Assembly (NCBI RefSeq): GCF_028389875.1
Contig: NC_084675.1
Location: forward strand, 18,562,412 to 18,626,411
DNA: 64,000 nucleotides
Direction of reading: 5' to 3'
DNA from: Rhea pennata
Lineage: Eukaryota > Chordata > Aves > Rheiformes > Rheidae
This document shows positions 37,284 to 48,200 of the stretch, one piece after another. The stretch's first letter is position 1; the number at the start of each line of letters is the position of its first letter. A program made the position numbers and the translations under genes. Below the pieces are notes generated by a model that saw nothing but the letters and a program-made list of their open reading frames with translations, did no database searches and had not been told where the DNA came from.

Positions 37284-40200
37284 AATAATTGTACTTATTT
37301 TTTTTGCAACACTTCTGATGCATGTTTTCACTTCTAAACGTAGAAAAATGGATTTGAATGCACCTTCTGGCTTACAAAGTCAGGTTCTCCATACTCACAA
37401 ATATTGACATTACATAATCTTTTTCATACACTGATCAGGCTCCATCTTGCCTCTCAGTAGTAAGCAAACAATCTTTCAATTTTGTTTTCTGAATTGTTGT
37501 GTGTCCATGTATGATTTCAAAGTTAATGTTACAATCATGCAGAGTTATTCCTTTTCACTGGGCTCCTGTTGTGAATACGCTAATTACAGAGAGGATGTTT
37601 TGGGAACGGCAAATATAGAGACCCAAGCTGCACAATTAAACACAAGACATGTTATCACGTAACATATATAAATATACAAGCTGATGTTAAAACCCTGCCT
37701 ATTTGCATATTAGTAGACATCAGTAGTTCAATGCAATTTTTAAGAACTAAATCTCAGGAAAAAAAAAATCCATTAGCCTACTTCTGTGTGGTAATAACAC
37801 TGTGAATATTCCACATACTTCATGTGCAAGCTATAGGGAATTTGTCAAATGTCATCTCTTAAATAGACCCTTATGGTCAGCTAAATCTAACACTATTTTC
37901 TGTCCTGTCTAGCTATGTATGGATTCTTTTTACGATTCTAATATACCTTGTCCAGATATTATTGCTAAAACTTATTTTGACTTCCTTTAATTGGCACTGT
38001 GTAAGTTTCAAATCCCATTTTCCATTAGAACTTCTACAATTCTTAAGTGTTTACACAATTTAATTTTTGTTTAATAGAAGACACTACCTGAGCACTTGGA
38101 CACTACACTTCACACTTGAATTTCCACTCACATAAAAATGAGAGCATAAACCAGTATCTCTAATAGTGGACCCTTGCCTGATGTTTCAGATACAGATGAG
38201 AACATGGAAATCATGTTTTTGATTTGCTCCTGTTTGGTTTTCCTAAATCTGGTGAAAATCCAACTGTTGAGCTGTCAATTTTGAAAGTTCTGTATAAACA
38301 AGAGTACCAATTTCCCATATAAAACTAACTTCTACAAGATCTACATTTCCCATTTTTCCTCTGTGCAGGAAAGTTAGCAAACCTTTCTGTTTCAACAGGA
38401 ATATTTTGGCACCTGACTATTAGCTATCACAACATGTTGGGTGGAAACAATAGCATCTGCAAACAGGAGAGAACAGAATATGGATTTTCAATGTCATTGG
38501 AAGTACTGGCAAAAGGACCAATGCGTTCAGACAAAGTGAAAGCTAGGTTATTTTCAATGTTAGAAAAGACTCTACAACAACTAGCTTCAATTCTTGTTGC
38601 CAGACATGATTTTAGCTTCATAAAATAAGACGGTGAGTGATACAACAGTAAGCAAGAAGGACTCGAAAAGGAGAAGCAAGAGGAACCACAAAAGGAGAGA
38701 TGAACATCGAAGGCACCAAAACTCACAGAAGGTAAAAGAACACTTCCACTGATTTCCATGATTTTTGAATGATGATGATCATTTATGTTCCAGAACAAGC
38801 ATGCATCCTAGTAAAGCATGTTCTACAGTGGCTGTTATGTGGCTGTGATAATAAACCATGAACATACCTTTGCTGATCCACATCAGAAACCAATCCCGAG
38901 CCTTCTTTATCTGATGATAAGTCTTACTCACTATCTGGTTTTCTTCTTGTTCTTTTCAATGACTGCTGTTACAGAACACTGCCTGTACTGGTTTAGGGAA
39001 ACACTTTTTTGAAAGCGAAGTCTCATTTACCAGAGTCATTTCTGTGCTTGCCTTTTTTTCTGACAATGATATACAGTATCTCTGTTTCCTTCTCCTTTGA
39101 CACACCGTTCCATACTTCTATTTTTTAGGTATTTTTTCTCCATCTCTCTTTCTCACATGACGTCAGTCCGTTAAACTGATGGCAATGAGTTGATCCTCAT
39201 TTTTTCAGGGAGATCTGTTAAAATCAATGGATCACGTGAATCAACTCACAGAATAAGGGCATGCAACATAGCTAATATAAAATATTTCGCACTGTTAGTA
39301 ACTACCAAGCAAATACGTGCTAGGCAATGGAATTTCCTTACTTTCTAAATATAGATGAATCATGACAAGTATACACAACTGCATCATATAGATTCATAGA
39401 TTCCCGTTTGAAGTATTAACCATGGTAGATACCTATGTCTTCCCCTATATATCTTAGCTGACATCCATTTTTTCATGTATCCTTGGTCAAAATCTTCATC
39501 TGATAGGAAGTAAAGATGGTTTTCAGAACAACTGCCATTAAAATACATATTCAACCCTGGAAAAGTTCTGTTCTGCTCACATGCTGTACACTAGCACATA
39601 ACCATTACTTTGTTTTCTATATATTATTGTTTCACTATATTGTTGTGTTTCATATTCTGTTTCCAATGCTTCCTTTAGATGACAAATAATTGCATTTTTT
39701 AAGAAAGGTTTGGAGAAGTACATTAGCCTAGCATGAAAACCAAAGGATCACAACTACTTGCTTGCTTTCAAAGATAGCATGGCAAAGTACAAACTATAAT
39801 GAGCATTTCCCAAGTCTATGTCTTCCTGTGCAAATCAATTATTGAAAAAATTGTGCTTTCCTATTTTCCTTTCATGATCATCTGTTCTCCAGTTTTTAGC
39901 TAAGGACTTCCTCGTCTTGCTTTGCAACTCCTATTCGATGTTGCATCTTTAATAATTCTTCTGAAAACTTTCTTGGAGTATTTTAGCCTTCTTTCAGACC
40001 TAAGGGGTGAGTACACAGCCATCACAATACCAAACCAAGAAATCCACTGCTCTGCCTATCACCCAGCCAGAACAGTGGCGTCATAAGTGACTCTCCTCTT
40101 CCTGCTGTAGAAACTCACCATTTCCTGTCAGCTCTTCCTTTATGAACTCACCGAAACACTTCTTTTCATCTTTACCCTGACTGGTGAGACATTTCTTCAC

Positions 40201-40564
40201 ATTCTGTTCATCCTCCCCTCTCTGGTTAGAGATAGACAACTTGTTCCTTTGTCCATTGCTTCACTTCCAGCTGCTGCTGCTAAAATATCCCATTCTGCCT
40301 CCCATTTTTTGCATACCCAGGGCTTTGCACAGCTTTCTCCTTGCATTCACCTTTGGTTTCTCATCCTTCTCTCCTTCCTCTCCCCCATGCCTTGTTTTCA
40401 CCCTTTTCTCATTCAATTTTCATACTTTCCTGTCCCCTAATACAGGAATACTCTCCATTTCTTTGTTTACCAAACTATTCTCCCTCATCATTCAGCTTCC
40501 TTCTTAAGACACAATGCAGTCCTCCGCAGTGACTTTTCCTAGAGCTCACTGCCAAAATGCACTA

Positions 40565-40672
40565 TTAGACTACACTCCTTGGGGCAGGAACTGTACTATT
40601 GACTACACAGTATTTCCAGTATTTGCACAGCACTGGGCAGACTGACTAAACAATCAATAATAAATCAATGGT
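40565..40672 (+). mobile_element. Possible ancient LINE 3' tail (L2/CR1-like)
   Basis: AGACTACACTCCTTGGGGCAGGAACTGT.. then ATTTGCACAGCACTGGGCAG and AATCAATAATAAATCAATGG resemble the 'TCCTTGGGGCAGGGACTGT ... GCACAGCACCTAGCAC ... AATAAAT' tail of old amniote LINE families. The match is partial and from memory of consensus only. Confidence 0.35.
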
Positions 40673-43006
40673 ACAGATATGATAACAATATTTTTAGCTT
40701 TCTGAAATATAATAGTTTCATTTCTAAGTGTATTCAATCCAAGAGATAATGCCTGTAATTAACGTAGTGGAAATCAGAGCATCCACCAAACCAAAATTAG
40801 TGTTCTAATGTGACGTATCGCACTTGGAACGTCTCCCTTGCTTGCATTGCTCTCTTGGGATGGGAAATAGGAGAAGGCGGCAAAACAATAAGAGTAATGA
40901 ATAATCACATATTTCGCAAAAACGTTCAGTCGAGAGTTTGTAATTTGTACAAAAATCTGGATTTTGCAGCAATTTAATTTCAGAGTAAAGATATTTCCGT
41001 TTAAAGACAATTAAAATTTGTAAATATTTATTTCTAGAAAATCTGTCATCACAAACTCCAAAAAAATCCAATATAATAAATTTCCTTCTATTTTTTCCAC
41101 AAAGACTCAGAGGTATATTGTGTGAATTGATTAGGATTAAAATAGAGATTTGTCGGATTTTTTAAAATCCAGAACTTTGTTTTCTGCTAAATGAATAGGA
41201 GAAAACACTGAAATCTCAATCAACTTTTCCTAGGTTTGACAATCACAAAAGTCCTCTTCCCACTCCTCATTATTGACTCACACACAACTGCATCCCAAGA
41301 GACTAGATAGTCTAAAACAAGGAATGAGTAATCAGGAAAAAGATGTTTCCCCTCTTCAAAGTATGCACTAAAACATTCATCTTTTCAAAACTTCCAAACT
41401 AAAATTTGTTTGGGTTGTGAATATTACAGCAACAATATTGACAGCGTTAACATAATCTAAGCACAGTACACAAAGTACATTCCCTTGCTAAAATATAGAC
41501 CAGCTCATGGAAATTTCTTCCAATAAGGTGCAAGGCAGGTTCTTGTTTTAGCCGATTGAGAACGGAGTAACATAGAAGTGCAGAAAGACCAGGCGAATTA
41601 TTAGACCTATCTTGAAAGACAGGACATACCTTCTTCTACAGCTTGGAAAGGGACATTTCTTAATTTGTTCAAGACATCTTTGATGCAAGTTACTACTGTA
41701 AGTGAAGGCAGCAATTTTAGAGAAGGGATATTTTAGAACACATTCGAAAAAATGACTCAATGGATTTCACTGCCATTTTGTTTACTTCTGTAGAAAGCAG
41801 CGTAACAGTAGATGTAATAAAGCAGATTTTAATTTAAAGAGGAATGTATTAAAATGTCTACTCATGGAACAAATACTCTGCTCAATGAGCATGCCAAAGA
41901 GCTGACTTGCTACTGTAAACAATAAAACTCAGTTTACTGTAAGACAAAATAATTGATTTGTTTTCTGACAATAGCGTCAAGGAGAAACTATGGGATGTGA
42001 TTATTAACTTATGCATTTCTTGGGAACTAAAAATTTTTTCCTACACTAATTACTAAATTTGCTAAAGGTAAGGGTCATTTATATTTCTTAGTCCTTTCAA
42101 CATTGTACTGATCAAATATCAATTCTCAGAAATCCAAATATTGCTGGCAAATTGGCAAGCAGAGAACAAATTTCCAGCTCTTTTTGGTTAAGATACAAAA
42201 CTACTAGGTTTTAAGTAAGCAGAGTTGCTCGTCCTTCAGAATTCAACATTATCGCCTCATCTAGCAGACCACATAAACCATAAATGTCTTTAAGCTCCGA
42301 ACTACTATAAGATAGTTTTTATTGAACTACAAGTCAATACTAAACTGGTTAGCTGGCAAGTTCATAATCACCAGAGGTAATATTCACAGTTCAGGAGACT
42401 GGGTCAATCAAAACTTGTATGTGTGTCTGTTATTTCCTACTTTCATGATAAAAGGTGGCAGCTTTCAGAACATCCATTATCAATATTTTGAACTGGAATC
42501 CTTTCAGTTGGAAGCGTCTTCAGTCTTACCATGTGTGGAATTTGCTGAAAATTTTGGTTGTAAGTGAAATTTCAAAAATAATTTAGTGTTCAGATTTACC
42601 AATGCTCAGTACCCACACTCATACCCACTGTTTTATGCTCAATAACCGGCTCCAATCTACTATTCGGATAATAGTCTGGATAGTGCCGAATCTCACGTTA
42701 ACATGTAGGGCAGTGTTACACAAAGGGTTGAAATCAAAAGATGAAAAACGCCAACAAAATGACGACGAGCAGAAGCCACCACCGTAGCAAAGCCAAGCGG
42801 CACAGCCGCGAGCGTCCCTCCCTCGCGCCGAGGCAAGGGCTGCCAGGCGCGCATCAGCCATAAGGTGAAAACACGGAGTCCAAACGCCGGTACCAATTAC
42901 AGCAGGATCTCTACGAAGCCAAGACGTGAAGGGCCGACCAGAGCAAAATCTGACGGTGCGCTTGCTTATCAAGAAAGCTAATACTGAGAGGGCGCTCGCA
43001 CGTTAC

Positions 43007-43432
43007 CTGGGGGAACGAATCCTCCCAACGCGCGGCTGGGGAGCCGCGGGAACAGTGCTCGCGACAGAGCGGCCTCCCCTGAGAAGAAGCCGTGTCCTTC
43101 ACGCGGCTTTCGGTCACGGTGCTTCGCTAACGCCTGCCCCCGCACCCTGGTTTCCATCTCCTCAAGTCTCCACCATATCCGGTGCAAAGCGAAGCTTCCG
43201 CTAATGGTTTGCGGATTCACCTTGAATTATGGCCAGGTTGGTCTGGAAAAACCTCCTTGGCTTGGTGCAGGAGCAGGAGCCATCTGAGGGCGGTGGTGGG
43301 TCCCGTGCCAGAGCGGCCTCGCGTCGCGTGGGGAGGCCGCCGAGGCGTGCGGCGCCTCCGGGGGCACGCGGCCGCGCGAGGCCGCCACCGGAGACGGGCC
43401 GGAAGGTTCTCCGATGGAGAACCGCGCTCACC
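43007..43432 (-). ncRNA. Candidate first-exon region of a divergent transcript from the CDYL2 island
   Basis: Two donors face leftward inside the CpG island: CGCCAG|GTGAGCGCG with the last exonic base at 43432, and CCCCCAG|GTAACG with the last exonic base at 43007. CpG-island promoters commonly produce divergent spliced long non-coding RNA. No conserved ORF starts here on the minus strand; the long GC-rich frames are composition artefacts. The transcription start would lie in about 43450-44200. Inference from splice motifs only. Confidence 0.35.
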
Positions 43433-43770
43433 TGGCGTCGCGCGCCACCGCTTTTGGCGGCACCACAGCGCGTCGGCTGCCCTGCGCGTCTACGCAAAGA
43501 CCGAGGGGGAAGAGGAGGTAGGTGGCTTCCATTTCCTCGGGAGGGCTGGCTAACTTGCAAAATGGCTGAAAGGGAGCGGGAGAAGCCTCTCCTCGCCCGG
43601 CGGGGCTGGCCGTGGGGCGCCCGGCAGGCCGGGGCTGGGGCGCCCCTGCCCGGGGTCGCTCCGAAGGCGCCGTGGGCGCCTCCGCTTCGTGGCCGCGGCC
43701 TGCGGGCGGCGGCGCGGGGCGGCGGCGGGCGCGGGGCGGGCGGGCGCGGGGCTGCCCGAGGCGGCGGCGC

Positions 43771-43794
43771 GGGGCCGGGGCCGGGGCCGGGGCC
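43771..43794 (+). repeat. (GGGGCC)4 hexanucleotide repeat
   Basis: Four perfect GGGGCC units in the CDYL2 CpG island, about 560 bp upstream of the start codon. G-runs of four separated by CC can form G-quadruplexes. The copy number is short and probably stable, but the unit is the one that expands in human C9orf72. Confidence 0.97.
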
Positions 43795-44078
43795 GCCCGC
43801 GCCCGCCAAAGCACCGTGACCTTGGGCGGGCGGCGCGGGCCCTGCGCGCCGCGGCTCCCCGCGCGGCCTCGCTTCCCCCCTTTATTTTTAGGTTTTGGGG
43901 GGCTTGGGGTGGGGTTTTTCCCCCCGCCTCTTTTTTTTTTTTTTTTGGCCGCGGAAAGAGTTTGAAGTGCTCCCGGCTGGCAGGGGGGGAAGGGGAGGCC
44001 GGCTGCGGAGCGGCCCCGGGACTTTCCCTGCCGGAGGGCGCGGGGGGAGCCGCGGCGGCGCCCCGCGGGCGGGGCGGG

Positions 44079-44102
44079 GGGCGGCGGCGGCGGCGGCGGC
44101 GG
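44079..44102 (+). repeat. GGC trinucleotide tract
   Basis: About seven GGC units in the GC-rich region 250 bp before the CDYL2 start codon, between GGGGGG and GGGAGGGG runs. Probably promoter or distal 5' UTR. Confidence 0.85.
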
Positions 44103-44352
44103 GAGGGGGGCGCCGGCCCCGGCGCCGCGGGGGAGACGCGGCTCTCGGCGCTGTGCGCCCGAGCTGCTGCTGGTTACGCCAGCCCCGCCGCCTGCCTCGC
44201 TGCCGCTCCTCGCCTCTGATTCTGCGCACAGCCAGCCCCGAAGCCTGTCATTCTGCAAAACACAGTTTACTCAACAGAGAGCGAGCGAGTGGGGGAGCGG
44301 GAGAGGTGGAGAGAGGGAGACGGCGCGGCGGAGCCCAGTCCCGCAACCCAGC

Positions 44353-44376
44353 ATGGCTTCGGGGGACCTTTACGAG
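44353..44376 (+). CDS. CDYL2: CDYL2 coding exon 1 (first 8 codons, partial gene)
   Basis: The eight codons read MASGDLYE and stop at a splice donor (GAG|GTAGCG). In CDYL2 this N-terminus is followed by VERIVDK, the start of the chromodomain; the paralogue CDYL instead begins MASEELYE, so G4-D5 favour CDYL2. CDYL2 is a nuclear chromatin reader: an N-terminal chromodomain binds methylated histone H3 (K9/K27) and a C-terminal crotonase-like fold is joined by a disordered linker. Only the lead-in is here; the aromatic-cage residues lie in later exons. The start context (CCAGCATGG) is reasonable, a CpG island surrounds it, and the break is in phase 0, as expected for a V-beginning exon 2. No exon 2 was found up to 64000, so intron 1 is at least 19.6 kb. 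The identification rests on a short peptide plus exon structure and island context. Confidence 0.85.
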
Positions 44377-44930
44377 GTAGCGGGGGGCGGCGGGGCGCCG
44401 CGGGGCGCGGGGCGGCCGCGGGGCGCCGGCCGGGGCGCCGCGGCGGGCAGCGGCGGCGCGTTCGGGAGCCGCTCCGCGGAGCCCTCCTAGTTCCCCAAGA
44501 GCGGAGGAAATCGCCGAGGGAAGGGCTGGGCTGGGGGGAAAAGGGCTGGCGTGTGTGCCGGGGGGGCAGGGAGGGATGGAGCGGCTCCCCTCCCTTCCCG
44601 CTGCCTCTCTCTTTCTCTTTCTCTCTCTACTTTCCACTGGGCTCGATCTTAGCAGGCCTTGCAAGAGAGAAGGAGGAAGGAGTGAAGGAGAGCGAGAGTT
44701 AGCGGTAGGATGGGGAGGTGATCGCAGTGTGATGAGCCCGGAGAGTGGAGAAAGTCCAGGTAAAGTCATAGGCGCTCTGGACGTGCTGAATGTGCAGATT
44801 AGTGCGAAAAAATGCGCCTTAGCGCTGCCGGGAGGCGCAGGGATGGAGGCGGCTCTGCGCCCGCTGTGCAAAGTGCAGGAGCCGACGCCAGGTTGCTTCA
44901 CCTCGCGCCCGGGGGGCGGCGGGGGCGGCG

Positions 44931-44965
44931 GCCGGGCCGGGCCGGGCCGGGCCGGGCCGGGCCGG
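44931..44965 (+). repeat. (GCCGG)7 pentanucleotide repeat
   Basis: Seven perfect GCCGG units at the start of CDYL2 intron 1, about 555 bp after the splice donor. Flanked by further G-rich DNA, with strong R-loop and quadruplex potential if transcribed with CDYL2. Confidence 0.97.
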
Positions 44966-45200
44966 GCCGCGCGGGGGGCCGCGCCCGCGCAGCGCCCCGC
45001 GCCGCATGGCGGCCCGCCAAGTTCGGCCGCGGCCCCGCGCCCGCGGCGCCGGGCGGCCCAGGTGCGCGGCAGCGCGGGGGTCCTGCGCCGCCCCTCGCCG
45101 CGGCCGGGGGGCCCGGCCGAGTCGCGACCTGCGGCACCCCGCTCTCACGGCCGGGCGCTGGACAAGCCCAGCCGCGCTCGCTGCGCCGGGGCACACGGCA

Positions 45201-48200
45201 AGAGAAAACAGCCCTTTTTTATTTATTTTTTTTAAAAAAGGAAGACCTGACTCTGGTGGTTCAAATATCTATCTCCAGTGCATGGAACCGAGGTGGAACT
45301 CCACCATCTACACAGCCCACAAAGAGTAGATGTCCTGCACCAGCACTTGGAGCAGGACACCGTGGGCTCCATGCTCCCTGGTGAAAGGACAGTTGCTGCG
45401 CCGCTGCTGCCGTGGCTGCCGGGAGCGCGCAGTTCAAGGGCTACCACGAAAGCGATCGTGTTCTGGTTGGACCCATGTGCCAATGGTTCGGTGCCGCTCA
45501 AACACCAGGGTACACTTGGTGTAGAGTTACTGCTGCGGTAGATGTGGTTGGACTTACCATCATTTTGATGATCTGGTTTAGGTTCCTAAGTGCAAAAATT
45601 GGAGGATCTGCTGGGTTTCACATAGACAAAGTTTTTACTTTGTCATGATATTTTAAAGTCTCTAACAAAGGTCACAGTTAAGGGATGACATTGCTCTATT
45701 CGGACTTTATTTCACTGAATGGGACTCAGACCTTCTTTGAAGTGGAAAGCACTTACACTCTCCTAAGTGGTGTTAAGTGCTCAGAAGCACATGATGATTT
45801 GAGTAGTATCATTGACCTTTTTCCCCACCATTTTGCCATAGTTGTCAAATGAGTTTGTAGTTGTAAGGATACTGTGTATCAACTATGTTACCGCTGGGAC
45901 TCCAGCCTCGCCAGCAGGAGTTCTATGAAGAACAACCTTGACTGGCAAAAGTTAGTGATACAATTGCTTATTAGTAACTTTGGGGATGTGTAGAGAATCT
46001 TGCCTGGTTTGTCCAAGTTTTCCATATACGTCTGGATTAGTTCTGGAAAGAAATAAAACTAGAACCTCTTGGGTTAATGGTAGCCATGTTGTTTCAGCTC
46101 CTACTCATCGTTTAAAATTTCTGCTCTTTTAAGATCTTTGTGTTATTACAAGATGATGATGTTTGGCAACTGGATGTGGGCTGTGTGGCATATAGGTACA
46201 GCTGCTCAAGTAAATACATGGCAGGAAGATGTTGTGTGAGATAGCAGACTGCTGACCCGGGCAGTCAGTTTTCAGCCCAGTCATTTGCAGGCATTTGTCT
46301 GCAGCCGTTACTGGCTAAGCTGCAGACTGCACCAAGGCATTGTCAAGTGCTGTGGTTCAAAGACTCTGAATCACTTCCTCTCTTTGTTATTCCATTTGGA
46401 CTAGTTTTGCTTATCATTGTGTAATATGGAAGAATTTATCTACCAGAACAGGTAAGTAGAAGTTTGGCTATTCATTTCTTGTTTGGGATGTTTGGCATTA
46501 ATACAACCTTTTCAGCTGGGCGTGCTTTGTTAAGTGTTCATCTACCTGTCGGACACTGCAAAAAGTATGTACAGGGCTCAAATTATCAATCTAGCTACGT
46601 ATTGCGTATTCACTGTGAAGTTCTTGTGACAGGGGCCAGAAGAAATGTCTAGAAATGTTTTTATGCTGAATAGGTAGCAAGTTTGCAGATGGTAGCTTTG
46701 TTTAAACAACAGCTCAGCTTTGCTTCTTCCCATCCCAGAAACCCAACCGCATCAAAGGAACTCATTAGAAAGGAGCTCTTACAGGCTGGGATGTCCAATA
46801 CCAGTTAGACCACACGTGAGATGAAGCTATTCCCACCAGCACTTTACGCTTTCAGAGCTGACACCTCATTTCTTGCTTGGATACACCATTGTTTTCTGTC
46901 CTTCTTTTCAACAACTAAAACATTATGAGGCTGGCAGGATGATCACTAAACAGTTTCAAGATTTTATCTTGAAATATGTTATTCTTCTGAATAATGTGGG
47001 GTTTACGGAAATATTTTAAGTCATACTACACTTGATTCTTCTTTGACTCCATTAGTAACACCTGAGTCCTTCAAGGTTTCTTACTGAACTTCAGCAAATG
47101 AGTCGGTGATAATTTTCTCTGCAATTCAGAGTGCTGGCTGCACTACTAGTGGCTGCAGAATTATTTTTGTTAGAGCTGACAGTGGTCCAGGAGTCAAGAA
47201 ATTATTATTAAAAATAATACATTTTAATACATTAAAAAGTAGAGGGTCCATTACCCACACTAAGTTTTGCTCATGTATTGGTGGCACTCAAGAAACTTAA
47301 TTCGGTATGAAATTCACAGTTTTAGAAATAAATGTAACTATTTCTCCTATCAGTCCATCCATTTTCTATTGTTATGTTATTTTAGAAGATTTTTCTACCT
47401 TTTAAACTTAAAGATAAATTCAATGAATATCTTAATATTAAAGCTAATTAAGACCACAGACAAAATAACATCAGTGTTCTGTTAACTGGGTGCCTTTTTC
47501 CAGTTAGAAGTAGCTTTAAATCATCTGAAGTATGTCCTATTATATTATTTTTAGGACCATGAAATAGTTATCAATTTATTCTAGAAATTAAAGAATATGG
47601 GAATTCTGTGTTTACTAGTAGTCAGTTCTAGATTTGTGTATTAGAACCAGGACATCGTCCATTTAAATAGAGTAGCTTCCGCTTTATATGAGAAGGTAGG
47701 TGTTAATTTTGAAAGAAAACCAAAATTTTTATTTTTCTGTAAATATAAAGACTTCTATTTTAACAACAAGAAATGTTGTATATATTTTAGTATAATTCCC
47801 AAGTTAGATAAAGTGCTAGTTTGCTTGACTTCCATGTGCTTGGGACTTCAAGCTTTTCTGAGTCAGTGGAAAATTCATGGAATATTCCTCTGTCCTGTCC
47901 CCCCAAGAAAGAGATAATCTGTTAAATATTAAAGTGCTATGCTGCATATTTCTTAGAATTAACAAGCTAACAGTAAAGGACTAGCAAAAGGTCCTTTACA
48001 GACCTTTGCAGAGGCCTTTGTTAAGACATCCCTATTCTGCTTTATGATTCAAATATATTGTTGGATGCGTTGACAGAAAATCCCATTAATTTTGATAACA
48101 AACAAAAACAGTAATGTGTTTGAAAGTGAGCATCAATTTTGTTGATTCACATTAAAGTTTTTGTCACTGCTTTGGAGTAGTAACATTTTGAATTCTCCAT

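Larger units (their letters stand above)
35016..42749. other. Intergenic side of CDYL2, mostly AT-rich
   Basis: 35.9-36.5 kb is very AT-rich with repeated ATAAATAA motifs. 40.08-40.50 kb is strongly pyrimidine-rich on the plus strand, which generates serine/leucine/phenylalanine-rich frames that are not genes. CR1 and LINE remnants at 37.1 and 40.6 kb are listed separately. No exon of a neighbouring gene was recognised. Confidence 0.55.
42750..45200. promoter_or_regulatory. CpG island and promoter region of CDYL2, probably bidirectional
   Basis: GC content and CpG density rise sharply at about 42750, peak between 43240 and 45200, and fall back to AT-rich sequence by about 45600. There are many GC boxes, an E2F-like TTTGGCGG near 43455 and a YY1-like AAAATGGC near 43559. 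No convincing TATA box is placed before the CDYL2 start, which fits a dispersed CpG-island promoter. The 5' UTR probably lies within roughly 44200-44352; the exact start site cannot be read. On the minus strand, good splice donors at 43430-43431 (CCAG|GTGAGC) and 43005-43006 (CCAG|GTAACG) suggest a divergent spliced transcript running towards position 1. The island contains short GC-rich repeats, listed separately. Confidence 0.8.

Noticed and set aside
40184-40532. Plus-strand 107-codon frame rich in F, L, S and P
   Set aside because: Arises from a long pyrimidine-rich stretch with three overlapping open frames; hydrophobicity is a composition effect.
43201-45384. Long open frames on both strands across the CpG island (up to 276 codons)
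   Set aside because: They are proline-, alanine-, arginine- and glycine-rich in all frames at once, which is what very GC-rich DNA with few stop codons gives. They overlap the CDYL2 promoter and have no domains.
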